Assembly (NCBI RefSeq): GCF_024448715.1
Contig: NZ_JAMOHZ010000011.1
Location: 1 to 64,000 of the forward strand
From: Stutzerimonas stutzeri
GTDB lineage: Bacteria; Pseudomonadota; Gammaproteobacteria; Pseudomonadales; Pseudomonadaceae
Reading direction: 5' to 3'
Length of the DNA stretch: 64,000 bases
The stretch's first letter is position 1. Each line of letters begins with the position of its first letter. Made by a program: the position numbers and the translations under genes. The notes under the pieces are model-generated. The model saw only the letters and a list, made by a program, of their open reading frames with translations, searched no databases and was not told the DNA's origin. Below, piece by piece: positions 26,949 through 36,387 of this stretch.

Positions 26949-28388
26949 TTGATCCAGTTCCTACTCAATCGAGAACTGCGCCGTGAGCAGACACTCGATC
27001 CGAATACCACCGTGCTGAATTACCTGCGTGAGCATCGCGGTAAATCCGGCACCAAAGAAGGCTGTGCCTCCGGTGACTGCGGCGCCTGTACCGTCGTGGT
27101 CGGCGAGCTGGACGGCGATAAGCTGCGCTATCGCACGCTTAACTCCTGCCTGACGTTCGTCTCCGCGCTGCATGGCAAGCAACTGATTACCGTCGAGGAC
27201 CTGAAGCATCAGGGCCAGCTGCATAGCGTTCAGCAAGCAATGGTCGATTGCCATGGATCGCAGTGCGGCTTCTGCACGCCGGGCTTCGTCATGAGCCTGT
27301 TTGCCCTGCAGAAGTCGGCGGACGGCTTCGACAACGCCGACACGCACGAGGCGCTGGCTGGCAACCTCTGCCGCTGCACCGGCTACCGGCCAATTCTCGA
27401 AGCCGCCGAGCAAGCCTGCTGCGGCAAGCAGCCGGACCAGTTCGACGCGCGCGAAGCTGAAACCATCGCCCAGTTGAAGGCCATCGAACCACGCGAAACC
27501 GCTGAGCTGAACAGTGGCGACAAGCGCTGCCTGTCACCACTGACAGTGGCCGATCTGGCCGATATCTACGGCGCCAATCCCGACGCCCGCCTGCTTGCCG
27601 GCGGCACCGACCTGGCGTTGGAAGTTACCCAGTTCCATCGCGAACTACCGGTGATGATCTACGTCGGCCATATCGCCGAAATGAAGAAAGTCGAAGTTAC
27701 TGCCAATACCATCGAAATCGGTGCGGCCACTCCGCTGACCGATTGCTACGAAGTGCTGGCCCAGGAATACCCGGACTTCGGCGAGCTGCTGCACCGCTTC
27801 GCGTCTCTGCAGATTCGCAACCAGGGCACCCTCGGCGGCAACATCGGTAATGCCTCGCCCATTGGTGATTCGCCGCCCCTGCTGATTGCGTTGGGTGCGC
27901 AAGTGGTGCTGCGCAAGGGCATCAACAGCCGCACCCTGCTGCTGCAGGACTACTTTATCGATTACAAGGTGACGGCCCGCGAGCAAGGCGAATTCATCGA
28001 GAAGATCATCGTGCCGCGCGCCCAGCCGAACCGGGTGTTCCGCGCTTATAAGGTATCCAAACGCCTGGACGACGATATTTCCGCTGTGTGCGCAGCCTTC
28101 GACTTAAAGATCGAGGACGGCATAATCGAAGATGCCCGCGTTGCTTTCGGCGGCATGGCAGCGATCCCCAAGCGCGCCGCTGCATGCGAGCGTGCTCTGA
28201 TCGGGGCGTCTTTCACTCACGAGGCCATCGAGCAAGCCTGCCAGGCGCTGGAGAAAGACTTCACGCCGCTTACCGACTTCCGCGCCAGCCGCGAATACCG
28301 TTTGCTGGTTGTACAGAACCTGCTGCGCAAATGCTTCCTTGAGCAACAAAGCCCGGAAGCCGAGACAAGGGTGACCGCATATGCATAA
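26949..28388 (+). CDS. xdhA: Xanthine dehydrogenase small subunit XdhA
   Basis: A 479-residue iron-sulfur/FAD subunit. The plant-type [2Fe-2S] cluster ligands are C39, C44, C47 and C67; the second cluster uses C106, C109, C141 and C143. The FAD domain follows (LLAGGTDLALEVTQ; LGGNIGNASPIGDSPP). It starts at TTG, preceded by a strong GGAGG at 26938-26942, six bases away. It overlaps xdhB by 8 bp. With XdhB it oxidises hypoxanthine and xanthine to urate. Confidence 0.93.
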   Translation: MIQFLLNRELRREQTLDPNTTVLNYLREHRGKSGTKEGCASGDCGACTVVVGELDGDKLRYRTLNSCLTFVSALHGKQLITVEDLKHQGQLHSVQQAMVDCHGSQCGFCTPGFVMSLFALQKSADGFDNADTHEALAGNLCRCTGYRPILEAAEQACCGKQPDQFDAREAETIAQLKAIEPRETAELNSGDKRCLSPLTVADLADIYGANPDARLLAGGTDLALEVTQFHRELPVMIYVGHIAEMKKVEVTANTIEIGAATPLTDCYEVLAQEYPDFGELLHRFASLQIRNQGTLGGNIGNASPIGDSPPLLIALGAQVVLRKGINSRTLLLQDYFIDYKVTAREQGEFIEKIIVPRAQPNRVFRAYKVSKRLDDDISAVCAAFDLKIEDGIIEDARVAFGGMAAIPKRAAACERALIGASFTHEAIEQACQALEKDFTPLTDFRASREYRLLVVQNLLRKCFLEQQSPEAETRVTAYA

Positions 28389-30774
28389 GCCAACCAAGAC
28401 CCAGGAAGAACTCGCCGCCCTGTTCACTCAGGATCTCGTTAGCGGCGTGGGCAGAAACGTCAAGCACGACAGCGCGCCCAAGCACGTCACCGGCGAAGCG
28501 GTGTATGTCGACGACCGCCTGGAATTCCCCAACCAGTTGCATGTGTATGCACGCATGAGCGATCGCGCTCATGCCCGCATCGTCCGCATCGATACTGCGC
28601 CTTGCTACAACATTCCCGGCGTCGCCATTGCCATCACCGCCAAGGATGTTCCAGGGCAGCTGGACATCGGCGCGGTCATGCCCGGCGATCCGCTGCTGGC
28701 GGATGGCAAGGTGGAGTTCATTGGCCAGCCGGTAATCGCCGTGGCCGCTGACAGCTTGGAAACCGCGCGCAAGGCAGCGATGGCCGCGATCATCGAGTAC
28801 GAAGACCTTGAGCCTGTGATCGACGTAGTCGACGCGCTGCGCAAGAAGCACTTCGTGCTCGACAGCCACACCCACAAACGCGGCGATTCGGCCGGCGCGC
28901 TGGCTACCGCCCCGCGCCGCCTGCAGGGCAACCTGCACATCGGCGGTCAGGAACATTTCTATCTGGAGACTCAGGTTTCCTCGGTGATGCCCACCGAAGA
29001 CGGCGGCATGATCGTCTACACCTCGACGCAGAACCCCACCGAGGTGCAGAAGCTGGTCTCGGAAGTACTCGGCGTCTCGATGAACAAGATCGTCATCGAC
29101 ATGCGCCGCATGGGCGGTGGCTTTGGCGGTAAGGAAACCCAGGCCGCGGGACCCGCCTGCATGTGCGCGGTGATCGCGCACCTTACCGGGCGGCCAACCA
29201 AGATGCGTCTGCCGCGCATGGAAGACATGACCATGACCGGCAAGCGCCATCCCTTCTACGTCGAGTATGACGTCGGTTTCGATGACGACGGCTTGCTGCA
29301 CGGCATCGAGATCGATCTGGCCGGCAATTGCGGTTACTCGCCAGACCTGTCCGGCTCCATCGTCGACCGCGCCATGTTCCACTCCGACAACGCCTATTAC
29401 CTGGGCGATGCGACCATCAACGGTCATCGCTGCAAGACCAACCTGGCCTCGAACACCGCCTATCGCGGCTTCGGCGGCCCGCAGGGCATGGTCGCCATCG
29501 AGGAGATCATGGACGCAGTAGCGCGCGAGCTGGGCAAGGATCCGCTCGACGTGCGCAAGCGCAACTATTACGGCAAGACCGAACGCAACGTCACGCCGTA
29601 CTACCAGACCGTCGAGCACAACATGCTTGAGGAGATGACCGCCGAGCTCGAGGCCAGCAGCGAGTATGCTCGCCGCCGCGAAGAAATCCGTGCGTTCAAC
29701 GCCAAGAGTCCGATTCTCAAGAAGGGCCTGTCGCTGACCCCGGTGAAATTCGGCATCAGCTTCACCGCCAGCTTCCTCAACCAGGCCGGCGCGCTGGTAC
29801 ACGTCTATACCGACGGCAGCATCCATCTGAACCATGGCGGCACCGAGATGGGCCAGGGCCTCAATATCAAGGTCGCTCAGGTCGTGGCTGAGGTGTTCCA
29901 GGTCGATGTCGACCGCATCCAGATCACCGCTACCAACACTGACAAGGTGCCGAACACCTCTCCGACCGCTGCATCCAGTGGCGCGGATCTCAACGGCAAG
30001 GCTGCCCAGAACGCTGCGCAAACCATCAAGCAACGTCTGATCGAGTTTGCTGCACGGCATTACCAAGTCACAGAAGAAGACGTCGAATTCAAGAATGGTC
30101 AGGTCCGCATCCGCGACCAGTACGTCTCTTTCGACGAGCTGATTCAGCAGGCTTATTTCGGCCAAGTGTCTCTGTCGTCCACCGGTTTCTACCGCACCCC
30201 GAAGATCTACTACGACCGCAGCCAGGCACGCGGCCGTCCGTTCTACTACTTCGCTTATGGCGCGGCGTGCTCCGAGGTAATCGTCGATACCCTGACCGGC
30301 GAATACAAGATGCTGCGCAGCGACATCCTGCACGATGTCGGTGCCTCGCTGAACCCGGCCATCGATATCGGCCAAGTGGAAGGCGGCTTCGTCCAGGGCA
30401 TGGGCTGGCTGACCATGGAAGAGCTGGTCTGGAACGACAAGGGCAAGTTGATGACTTCCGGGCCAGCCAGCTACAAGATCCCGGCAGTGGCCGACATGCC
30501 GCTGGATCTGCGGGTAAAGCTGGTGGAGAACCGAAAGAACCCCGAGGACACCGTGTTTCATTCCAAGGCCGTCGGCGAGCCGCCGTTCATGCTCGGCATC
30601 TCGGTCTGGTGCGCGATCAAGGACGCGGTGGCGAGCCTCGCTGATTACCGTGCCCAACCGAACATCGACGCCCCGGCGACGCCGGAACGGGTTTTGTGGG
30701 GCGTGGAACAGATGCGCAAGTTGAAGCGGGTTGCCAAGGCTGCGCCTGTATCGGCAACCGAAACCATCGCCTGA
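28381..30774 (+). CDS. xdhB: Xanthine dehydrogenase large subunit XdhB
   Basis: A 797-residue molybdopterin subunit. MGGGFGGKE (near residue 245), AYRGFGGPQG and AVGEPPFMLG contact the molybdenum cofactor, with the likely catalytic Glu at position 733. It is translated from an ATG overlapping the end of xdhA. Length and order agree with P. aeruginosa-type XdhB. The long open frame antisense to it (28270-30903) is a GC-bias artefact. Confidence 0.93.
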   Translation: MHKPTKTQEELAALFTQDLVSGVGRNVKHDSAPKHVTGEAVYVDDRLEFPNQLHVYARMSDRAHARIVRIDTAPCYNIPGVAIAITAKDVPGQLDIGAVMPGDPLLADGKVEFIGQPVIAVAADSLETARKAAMAAIIEYEDLEPVIDVVDALRKKHFVLDSHTHKRGDSAGALATAPRRLQGNLHIGGQEHFYLETQVSSVMPTEDGGMIVYTSTQNPTEVQKLVSEVLGVSMNKIVIDMRRMGGGFGGKETQAAGPACMCAVIAHLTGRPTKMRLPRMEDMTMTGKRHPFYVEYDVGFDDDGLLHGIEIDLAGNCGYSPDLSGSIVDRAMFHSDNAYYLGDATINGHRCKTNLASNTAYRGFGGPQGMVAIEEIMDAVARELGKDPLDVRKRNYYGKTERNVTPYYQTVEHNMLEEMTAELEASSEYARRREEIRAFNAKSPILKKGLSLTPVKFGISFTASFLNQAGALVHVYTDGSIHLNHGGTEMGQGLNIKVAQVVAEVFQVDVDRIQITATNTDKVPNTSPTAASSGADLNGKAAQNAAQTIKQRLIEFAARHYQVTEEDVEFKNGQVRIRDQYVSFDELIQQAYFGQVSLSSTGFYRTPKIYYDRSQARGRPFYYFAYGAACSEVIVDTLTGEYKMLRSDILHDVGASLNPAIDIGQVEGGFVQGMGWLTMEELVWNDKGKLMTSGPASYKIPAVADMPLDLRVKLVENRKNPEDTVFHSKAVGEPPFMLGISVWCAIKDAVASLADYRAQPNIDAPATPERVLWGVEQMRKLKRVAKAAPVSATETIA

Positions 30775-30833
30775 CCTGTAGGAAGCGAGAGGAGCGCCTA
30801 GTTCCTGCACGCGAACAATCACCGAAGCGAAAC

Positions 30834-31006
30834 GCTTCGCCAGCAAGCTGGCTCCTACAAAGCCAGGCAACACCCCGAGGTAGACAATGCTCTGCTTGTC
30901 CACCTCGGGCGCAACACGAATGTTCCGGTGTAAGACGCTTCGCCGTTTTCTACGGGGTGGCGATCACCGACGGAGTCGACCCGTAGGAGCGAGCTTGCTC
31001 GCGAAG
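30834..31006. repeat. REP palindromes between xdhB and xdhC
   Basis: Two REP units: GCTTCGCCAGCAAGCTGGCTCCTACA-like at 30834-30859 (minus orientation) and GTAGGAGCGAGCTTGCTCGC from 30983 (plus orientation), with hairpin cores AGCNNGCT. They fill most of the 337-bp gap 30775-31111, which contains no gene. Such units occur in Pseudomonas intergenic regions and can modulate transcript stability between operon genes. Confidence 0.75.
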
Positions 31007-31111
31007 TTTTTTGGTACTACGCCCAAGCAGCAACGGGGAAGGCCATATTCGCAAGCAAACTCGCTTTTACAAGAGAACAATCGCATGCCTCTAAGGCATC
31101 GGAGAACATAC

Positions 31112-31945
31112 ATGAACAGCTGGATCGACGCCCTCGCTGACCTGCAGCAACAAGGCGAACCTTGTGTGCTGGTGACCATCATTGAGGAGCGTGGCTCGAC
31201 GCCGCGCAATGCCGGCTCGAAGATGGTGGTCAGCCGTGAACGTTTGTACGACACCATCGGCGGCGGCCACCTGGAATACAAGGCGCAGCAGATAGCTCGC
31301 GAAATGCTCGAAGATCGCGTGCGCGAAACCCGCCTGGAGCGCTTCTCCCTCGGCGCCAGTCTGGGCCAGTGCTGCGGCGGCGCGACAGTGTTGCTGTTCG
31401 AACCCATGGGTCAGCCACAGGCGCACATTGCCGTGTTCGGCGCTGGCCACGTTGGACGCGCATTGGTGCCGCTGCTCGCCAGCCTGCCGTGCAAGGTGCG
31501 CTGGATCGACTCGCGCGAAAGCGAGTTCCCGACTCATATCCCGGCAGGCGTCGAGAAAGTGGTCAACGACGAAGTGGTCGATGAAGTGGAGAACATGCCT
31601 GCCGGCAGCTATTTCATCGTCATGACCCACAACCATCAGCTCGATCTGGAACTGACCGCGGCGATACTCGAGCGCAACGATTTCACCTACTACGGGCTGA
31701 TCGGCTCCAAGAGCAAGCGCGCCAAGTTCGAGCACCGCCTGCGCGACCGCGGCTTCCAGCCCGAAACCGTGCAGCGCATGCGTTGCCCGATGGGTATCGC
31801 CGAGGTGAAGGGAAAGCTGCCGATCGAAATCGCCGTGTCGATCGCCGGTGAGGTGATTGCCACCTACAACGCCAACTTTGGTGAGAAGACCGGCGACGGC
31901 GAAAAGCCCGTGCCGATGCTGGTCCCGGCTTCGCGCCGGTCCTAG
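31112..31945 (+). CDS. xdhC: Xanthine dehydrogenase accessory protein XdhC
   Basis: A 277-residue XdhC/CoxI-family protein that delivers sulfurated molybdenum cofactor to XdhB. VTIIEERGSTPRNAGSKMVV near the N-terminus, SLGQCCGG with two cysteines, and a Rossmann segment HIAVFGAGHVGRAL are characteristic. The ATG at 31112 has a GGAGAA ribosome site; the frame extends 225 bp upstream through a REP unit, which is not coding. It follows xdhAB as in other pseudomonads. Confidence 0.9.
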   Translation: MNSWIDALADLQQQGEPCVLVTIIEERGSTPRNAGSKMVVSRERLYDTIGGGHLEYKAQQIAREMLEDRVRETRLERFSLGASLGQCCGGATVLLFEPMGQPQAHIAVFGAGHVGRALVPLLASLPCKVRWIDSRESEFPTHIPAGVEKVVNDEVVDEVENMPAGSYFIVMTHNHQLDLELTAAILERNDFTYYGLIGSKSKRAKFEHRLRDRGFQPETVQRMRCPMGIAEVKGKLPIEIAVSIAGEVIATYNANFGEKTGDGEKPVPMLVPASRRS

Positions 31946-31972
31946 AACCGCCTTGATCCGCCCCGTTTTTTT

Positions 31973-32036
31973 GTAGGAGCGAGCTTGCTCGCGAAGCCAT
32001 ACCGAGTAGAGCTTCGCCAGCAAGTTGGCTCCTACA
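31973..32036. repeat. Facing REP pair between xdhC and guaD
   Basis: A plus-oriented unit GTAGGAGCGAGCTTGCTCGC at 31973 and a minus-oriented unit ending GTTGGCTCCTACA at 32036 face each other, forming a BIME-like pair. It is the same family as at 30834-31006. Confidence 0.8.
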
Positions 32037-32099
32037 GCAAGATTGCGCGCCGGGAATTCAGGCCCACACGACCTACACACAACGATTCCGAGAACCACC

Positions 32100-33404
32100 A
32101 TGTCCCAACGCAAAGCCTACCGTGCCGCCATTCTTCACAGCCTCGCCGATCCGCGCGAGGTAGGCGTGGAGAAATCCTATGAATACTTCGAAGATGGCTT
32201 GCTCGTGATCGAAGACGGCAAGGTTGCTCAGATCGGCGCGGCGCAATCGCTGCTGGCCTCGCTGCCGACTGGCACCGAGGTGACCGAGTACCCGGATGCG
32301 CTGATCACGCCTGGCTTCATCGACACCCATATTCACTATCCCCAGACCGGCATGATTGCGTCTTATGGCGAACAACTGCTGGACTGGCTAAACACCTACA
32401 CATTCCCCACCGAGCGCGCTTTCGCCGACAAGGCCCATGCGAGCGAAGTGGCCGAGGTCTTCTTGGGTGAACTGCTGCGCAACGGCACCACCACGGCGCT
32501 GGTCTTCGGCAGCGTGCACAAGGAATCGGTGGACGCCTTCTTCGAGCAGGCCGAAAAGCTCAACCTGCGAATGATCGCTGGCAAGGTATTGATGGACCGC
32601 AACGCGCCGGACTATCTCACCGACACCGCCGAGTCCGGCTATGCCGACAGCAAGGAATTGATCGAACGCTGGCACGGCAAGGGCCGCCTGCATTACGCGG
32701 TCACGCCTCGCTTCGCACCTACCAGCACTCCGGAGCAATTAGCGCTGGCCGGCAAGCTGTACAAGGAATACCCAGACCTCTACATGCACACCCACCTGTC
32801 CGAAAACCGCAAGGAGATCGAATGGGTGCGCGAGTTGTTCCCCGAGCAACGCGGTTACCTGGATGTCTACGACCACCACGGCCTGATCGGCGAGCGCTCC
32901 GTATTCGCCCATGGTGTGCACCTGTGCGACGACGAATGCAAGCGCCTGGGCGAAACCGGCTCGGCGGTAGCTTTCTGCCCCACCTCCAACCTGTTCTTGG
33001 GTAGCGGCCTGTTCGATCTGGCGAAAGTAGAAGGCCATGGCGTGCGCGTCGGCCTGGGCACTGATGTGGGCGCTGGCACCAGCTTCTCCCAATTGCAGTC
33101 ACTGAACGAGGCCTACAAAGTGATGCAATTGCAGGGTAAGAAGCTGGACCCGTTCAAGTCGCTTTACCTTGCCACGCTGGGCGGCGCCCGGGCGCTTTAT
33201 CTGGACGACCGCATCGGCAACTTGCAGCCGGGCAAGGATGCCGATTTCGTGGTGCTCGACTATAAGGCCACACCACTGATTGACTACCGCATGCAACAGG
33301 CCAAGACGCTGGAAGAGCGGCTGTTCGCACTGATGATGCTGGGTGACGACCGCGCGGTGAAGGAAACCTACGCAGCTGGTGTTTCAGTGCACAAGAAAGG
33401 ATAA
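32100..33404 (+). CDS. guaD: Guanine deaminase GuaD
   Basis: A 434-residue amidohydrolase matching bacterial guanine deaminase. Metal ligands are in PGFIDTHIHYPQTGM, MHTHLSEN and FAHGVHLCDDE; the conserved Asp is in GLGTDVGAGTSFS. The motif CPTSNLFLGSGLF is typical. It converts guanine to xanthine, the substrate of XdhAB encoded just upstream. The ATG at 32100 was chosen because the 25 upstream codons fall in the REP pair. Confidence 0.92.
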   Translation: MSQRKAYRAAILHSLADPREVGVEKSYEYFEDGLLVIEDGKVAQIGAAQSLLASLPTGTEVTEYPDALITPGFIDTHIHYPQTGMIASYGEQLLDWLNTYTFPTERAFADKAHASEVAEVFLGELLRNGTTTALVFGSVHKESVDAFFEQAEKLNLRMIAGKVLMDRNAPDYLTDTAESGYADSKELIERWHGKGRLHYAVTPRFAPTSTPEQLALAGKLYKEYPDLYMHTHLSENRKEIEWVRELFPEQRGYLDVYDHHGLIGERSVFAHGVHLCDDECKRLGETGSAVAFCPTSNLFLGSGLFDLAKVEGHGVRVGLGTDVGAGTSFSQLQSLNEAYKVMQLQGKKLDPFKSLYLATLGGARALYLDDRIGNLQPGKDADFVVLDYKATPLIDYRMQQAKTLEERLFALMMLGDDRAVKETYAAGVSVHKKG

Positions 33405-33477
33405 AGACGAAACAACGCGGGAGGCTGGATAGCTGAACGAGAAAGCCGCGGCGGCCGTAGGGCGGGAGAACAATCCC

Positions 33478-33693
33478 GTAGGGTGGGCTTTAGCCCACCG
33501 TGGCGGAGTACAAAGTGAATCGGTGGGCTGAAGCGGAACGCCGCCCGGCCCACCCTACTTTGCACTGTGATCATCGCCAAACACCGCGTCATCAAGCAGA
33601 CCCACGCGGCGGGTGTCAGTACGCAGCAGTCACGTAGGGTGAGCTTCAGCCCACCGCAAACAGTCTCCATTCGTGCCGGAAGCCCACCCTACG
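33478..33693. repeat. Second-type REP palindromes after guaD
   Basis: Units GTAGGGTGGGCTTTAGCCCACC (in 33478-33500) and inverted GGCCCACCCTAC (to 33557), then another facing pair at 33634-33693. The palindromic core is GTGGGCTNNAGCCCAC. The 327-bp gap 33405-33731 between the convergent guaD and gntR genes holds only these repeats. Confidence 0.75.
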
Positions 33694-33731
33694 CCACTAA
33701 CCGCGAATGCTCGGCGCCCCGCATTCGAATC

Positions 33732-34487
33732 TCAGCGCAGTACGCGCGGCTTCTTCTTGCCAAGCACCAGATGCGAGAACACGGCATGCAGATCATCCGA
33801 TGCGCTGTCTTCGTCGAGGTTGAGCTTGCTGTCGATGTGATCCATGTGGTGCATCATCAGCCTCACCGCTTTCGCACTGTCGCGGGCAGCGATGGCATCG
33901 ATCAACTCGTTGTGTTCGTCGAAGGAGCAATGCGAGCGGTTGCCGCTTTCATACTGGGCGATAATCAGCGAGGTCTGGGATACCAGGCTGCGCTGGAAAC
34001 TCACTAGCGGTGCATTCTTCGCCGCCTCGGCCAACTTCAAGTGAAACTCTCCAGAGAGCCGGATACCGGCACCGCGATCACCGCGAGCGAAGCAGTCCTG
34101 CTCGTCCGTCACCATCTGCCGCAACTCGGTCAATTGTTCGGCACCGGCGTGCTGCACAGCCAGTTCGGTGATGGCGCGCTCAACCAGCCGGCGGGCGAAG
34201 AAGATTTGTCGGGCTTCTTCGACGCTGGGACTGGCGACCACTGCTCCACGGTTGGGGCGTAGCAACACGACGCCTTCGTGAGCAAGCCGCGACAGCGCGC
34301 GCCGGATGATGGTGCGGCTGACCCCGAATATTTCGCCCAGCGCTTCTTCGCTGAGTTTGGTGCCCGGCGCCAGCCGCTGTTCGAGGATAGCGTCGAAAAT
34401 GTGGGCGTAAACGATGTCGTCCTGGGTCCCGGTTCGGGCCTTGCCGTTTCGTGTCGGCTTTTTCAGAGGCTGCAACTGTTCGTTCAT
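33732..34487 (-). CDS. GntR-family (FCD) regulator, probable purine catabolism repressor
   Basis: A 251-residue regulator. A winged helix lies at about residues 25-95 (LSEEALGEIFGVSRTIIRRALSRL followed by RPNRGAVVASP), and the C-terminal half is an all-helical FCD ligand-binding domain (ERAITELAVQH, FHLKLAEAAKNAPL, EHNELIDAIAARD, and a late HMDHID metal-site-like motif). It lies between the xdhC-guaD genes and the AzgA permease. A perfect palindrome ATTGTGCACAAT stands 100 bp upstream of its start and recurs at other purine genes, so it is likely autoregulated. The ligand is probably a pathway intermediate; that is inference. Confidence 0.88.
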   Translation of the reverse strand: MNEQLQPLKKPTRNGKARTGTQDDIVYAHIFDAILEQRLAPGTKLSEEALGEIFGVSRTIIRRALSRLAHEGVVLLRPNRGAVVASPSVEEARQIFFARRLVERAITELAVQHAGAEQLTELRQMVTDEQDCFARGDRGAGIRLSGEFHLKLAEAAKNAPLVSFQRSLVSQTSLIIAQYESGNRSHCSFDEHNELIDAIAARDSAKAVRLMMHHMDHIDSKLNLDEDSASDDLHAVFSHLVLGKKKPRVLR

Positions 34488-34586
34488 GGTGACTCGCGTC
34501 GGAAGTATCGGCAGACCCGAACTTTACTGCCTTTCAGCGCCTGGCTGGCAGTAGCCATTAGTGAAATAGCAAAATAAAGTGACTTA

Positions 34587-34598
34587 ATTGTGCACAAT
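34587..34598. promoter_or_regulatory. GntR-type operator upstream of the regulator gene
   Basis: Perfect 12-bp palindrome ATTGTGCACAAT, 100 bp before the gntR start. It fits TTGTNNACAA, the pattern repeated across this region and typical of FCD-GntR operators. The rest of the 366-bp gap 34488-34853 holds the second site and no gene. Confidence 0.75.
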
Positions 34599-34717
34599 CA
34601 AGCTTCTGACTACTATCGCCGCTCCGCTTTTACCTTGGCGCTGATCGAACCGGCTATCGCCAAAGCACATGAAGACTCACCTGAAAGACTGAATCTATGC
34701 AAATCAAGTTGCAATTC

Positions 34718-34727
34718 TTGTATACAA
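34718..34727. promoter_or_regulatory. GntR-type operator upstream of the AzgA permease
   Basis: Perfect palindrome TTGTATACAA, 136 bp before the proposed GTG start of the permease gene. Same TTGTNNACAA pattern as the site at 34587. Confidence 0.75.
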
Positions 34728-34853
34728 AAGCATAATCGCGTCAAGCCTTCCTGACCCTTCGGTCAACAAACCGAACAGGACGAGCCTCACCATCACCTGC
34801 CCTCGAGAGCGCCGCTCTGGGTGATAGACAACAAGAACGATGAGGAACACCTC

Positions 34854-36200
34854 GTGGATACCACCAAACAGGAACAGCAGACCCTCGGGCTGCAGCCGAA
34901 GAACGCGGGCTTGCTCGATCGATTCTTCAAGCTCAGCGTCCACCGCACCAGCATCAAAACCGAACTGCTCGCAGGCCTGACGACTTTTGTCACCATGGCC
35001 TACATCATCTTCGTCAACCCGAACATCATGGCCGAGGCCGGTGTCGACCACGGCGCCGCCTTCGTCGCAACCTGCATAGGCGCAGCGCTTGGCTGCTTCC
35101 TGATGGGCCTGTATGCCAACTGGCCAGTAGGTTTGGCACCGGGCATGGGCCTCAACGCGTTCTTCACCTATACAGTGGTCGGCGAGATGGGCTACAGCTG
35201 GCAGATCGCATTGGGTGCCGTGTTCATCTCCGGTGTGCTCTTCGTGTTCATGAGCCTGTCGCGAATCCGCGAGTGGCTGTTGAACAGCATCCCCATGAGC
35301 CTGCGCTTCGCCATGGGCGCGGGCGTCGGTCTGTTCCTCGGCCTGATCGGCCTGAAGACCGCTGGTATCGTGGTCGACAGCCCGGCAACCCTGATCACCA
35401 TGGGCTCGTTCGGTGAACCCACCGCACTGTTGGCAGCGCTCTGCTTTCTGATGATCGCTGTGCTTAGCCACCGCAACGTGTTCGGCGCGATTCTGCTGAG
35501 CATGCTGGCTGTGACCGGCATCGGCTGGGGTATGGGCCTGGTTGAATTCAACGGTCTGGTCTCGATGCCGCCGAGCCTGGCACCGACGTGGTTGGCAATG
35601 GACATTGCCGGCGCACTGAACGTGACGATGGTCAGCGTGATTCTGGCGTTCCTCTTCGTGAACATGTTCGATACTGCCGGCACGCTGATGGGCGTGGCGC
35701 ACCGGGCCAACCTGGTGGATGAAGATGGAAAGATCCAAGGGTTGTCTCGTGCATTGAAGGCCGATAGCACCTCGAGCGTGGTCGGTGCACTGGTCGGCTG
35801 CCCGCCAGTCACCAGCTATGTGGAAAGCGCCTCAGGCGTCGCCGCAGGCGGTCGCACAGGATTGACGGCCATCACGGTGGGTCTGTTGTTCCTCGCGGCG
35901 ATGTTCTTCGCCCCGCTGGCCGGCATGATTCCCGCCTACGCCACCGCTGGCGCTCTGATCTATGTCGCGATGCTGATGATGAGCGGCATGGCTAATATCG
36001 ATTGGAAGGACCATACCGACACCATCCCGGCTATCGTAACCGTGGTGATGATGCCGCTGACCTTCTCCATCGCCAACGGCATCGCGCTGGGCTTTCTGAC
36101 CTATGCGACGCTGAAGCTGCTGACCGGGCAGCGTGACAAGGTATCCGTCAGTCTGTATGTGCTTTGTGTGATCTTTATCGCCAAGTTCGCCTTCCTTTAA
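34854..36200 (+). CDS. AzgA/GhxP-type guanine-hypoxanthine permease
   Basis: A 448-residue purine permease of the AzgA group. AGLTTFVTMAYIIFVNPNIMAEAG after the first 50 residues, GMGLNAFFTYTVVGEMGYSW, and ADSTSSVVGALVGCPPVTSYVESASG are hallmark segments. About twelve to fourteen membrane spans are visible. GTG at 34854 is preferred, with GAGGA seven bases upstream; another in-frame GTG lies 33 bp earlier. It probably imports guanine, hypoxanthine or xanthine for the deaminase and dehydrogenase. Confidence 0.88.
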   Translation: MDTTKQEQQTLGLQPKNAGLLDRFFKLSVHRTSIKTELLAGLTTFVTMAYIIFVNPNIMAEAGVDHGAAFVATCIGAALGCFLMGLYANWPVGLAPGMGLNAFFTYTVVGEMGYSWQIALGAVFISGVLFVFMSLSRIREWLLNSIPMSLRFAMGAGVGLFLGLIGLKTAGIVVDSPATLITMGSFGEPTALLAALCFLMIAVLSHRNVFGAILLSMLAVTGIGWGMGLVEFNGLVSMPPSLAPTWLAMDIAGALNVTMVSVILAFLFVNMFDTAGTLMGVAHRANLVDEDGKIQGLSRALKADSTSSVVGALVGCPPVTSYVESASGVAAGGRTGLTAITVGLLFLAAMFFAPLAGMIPAYATAGALIYVAMLMMSGMANIDWKDHTDTIPAIVTVVMMPLTFSIANGIALGFLTYATLKLLTGQRDKVSVSLYVLCVIFIAKFAFL

Positions 36201-36216
36201 GGCTGGCGAATCGATC

Positions 36217-36246
36217 GGCCCCATCGTTTCGGCGGTGGGGCCTTTT
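36217..36246 (+). terminator. Terminator after the AzgA permease
   Basis: Stem GGCCCCA / TGGGGCC with a 12-base loop followed by TTTT, 17 bp after the permease stop. Confidence 0.75.
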
Positions 36247-36387
36247 GACGTTTTGACCTACCGAACGTCTTCTTGCAAAGGCGAACGGCGGCACCTGCAA
36301 TCCATGTGATCAAGACGATTACAGCGCGCATCATGACCAGCGCCAACGGAGAAACCCTGAAACACAACACTGCCGAGGAGCACTGAA

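Noticed and set aside
28270..30903. 877-codon open frame antisense to xdhB
   Set aside because: It mirrors the strongly conserved xdhB codons; open antisense frames are expected from GC-rich third-position bias.
34704..35738. 344-codon His/Gln-rich antisense frame in the AzgA permease gene
   Set aside because: Low-complexity product expected from the complement of a membrane protein gene.
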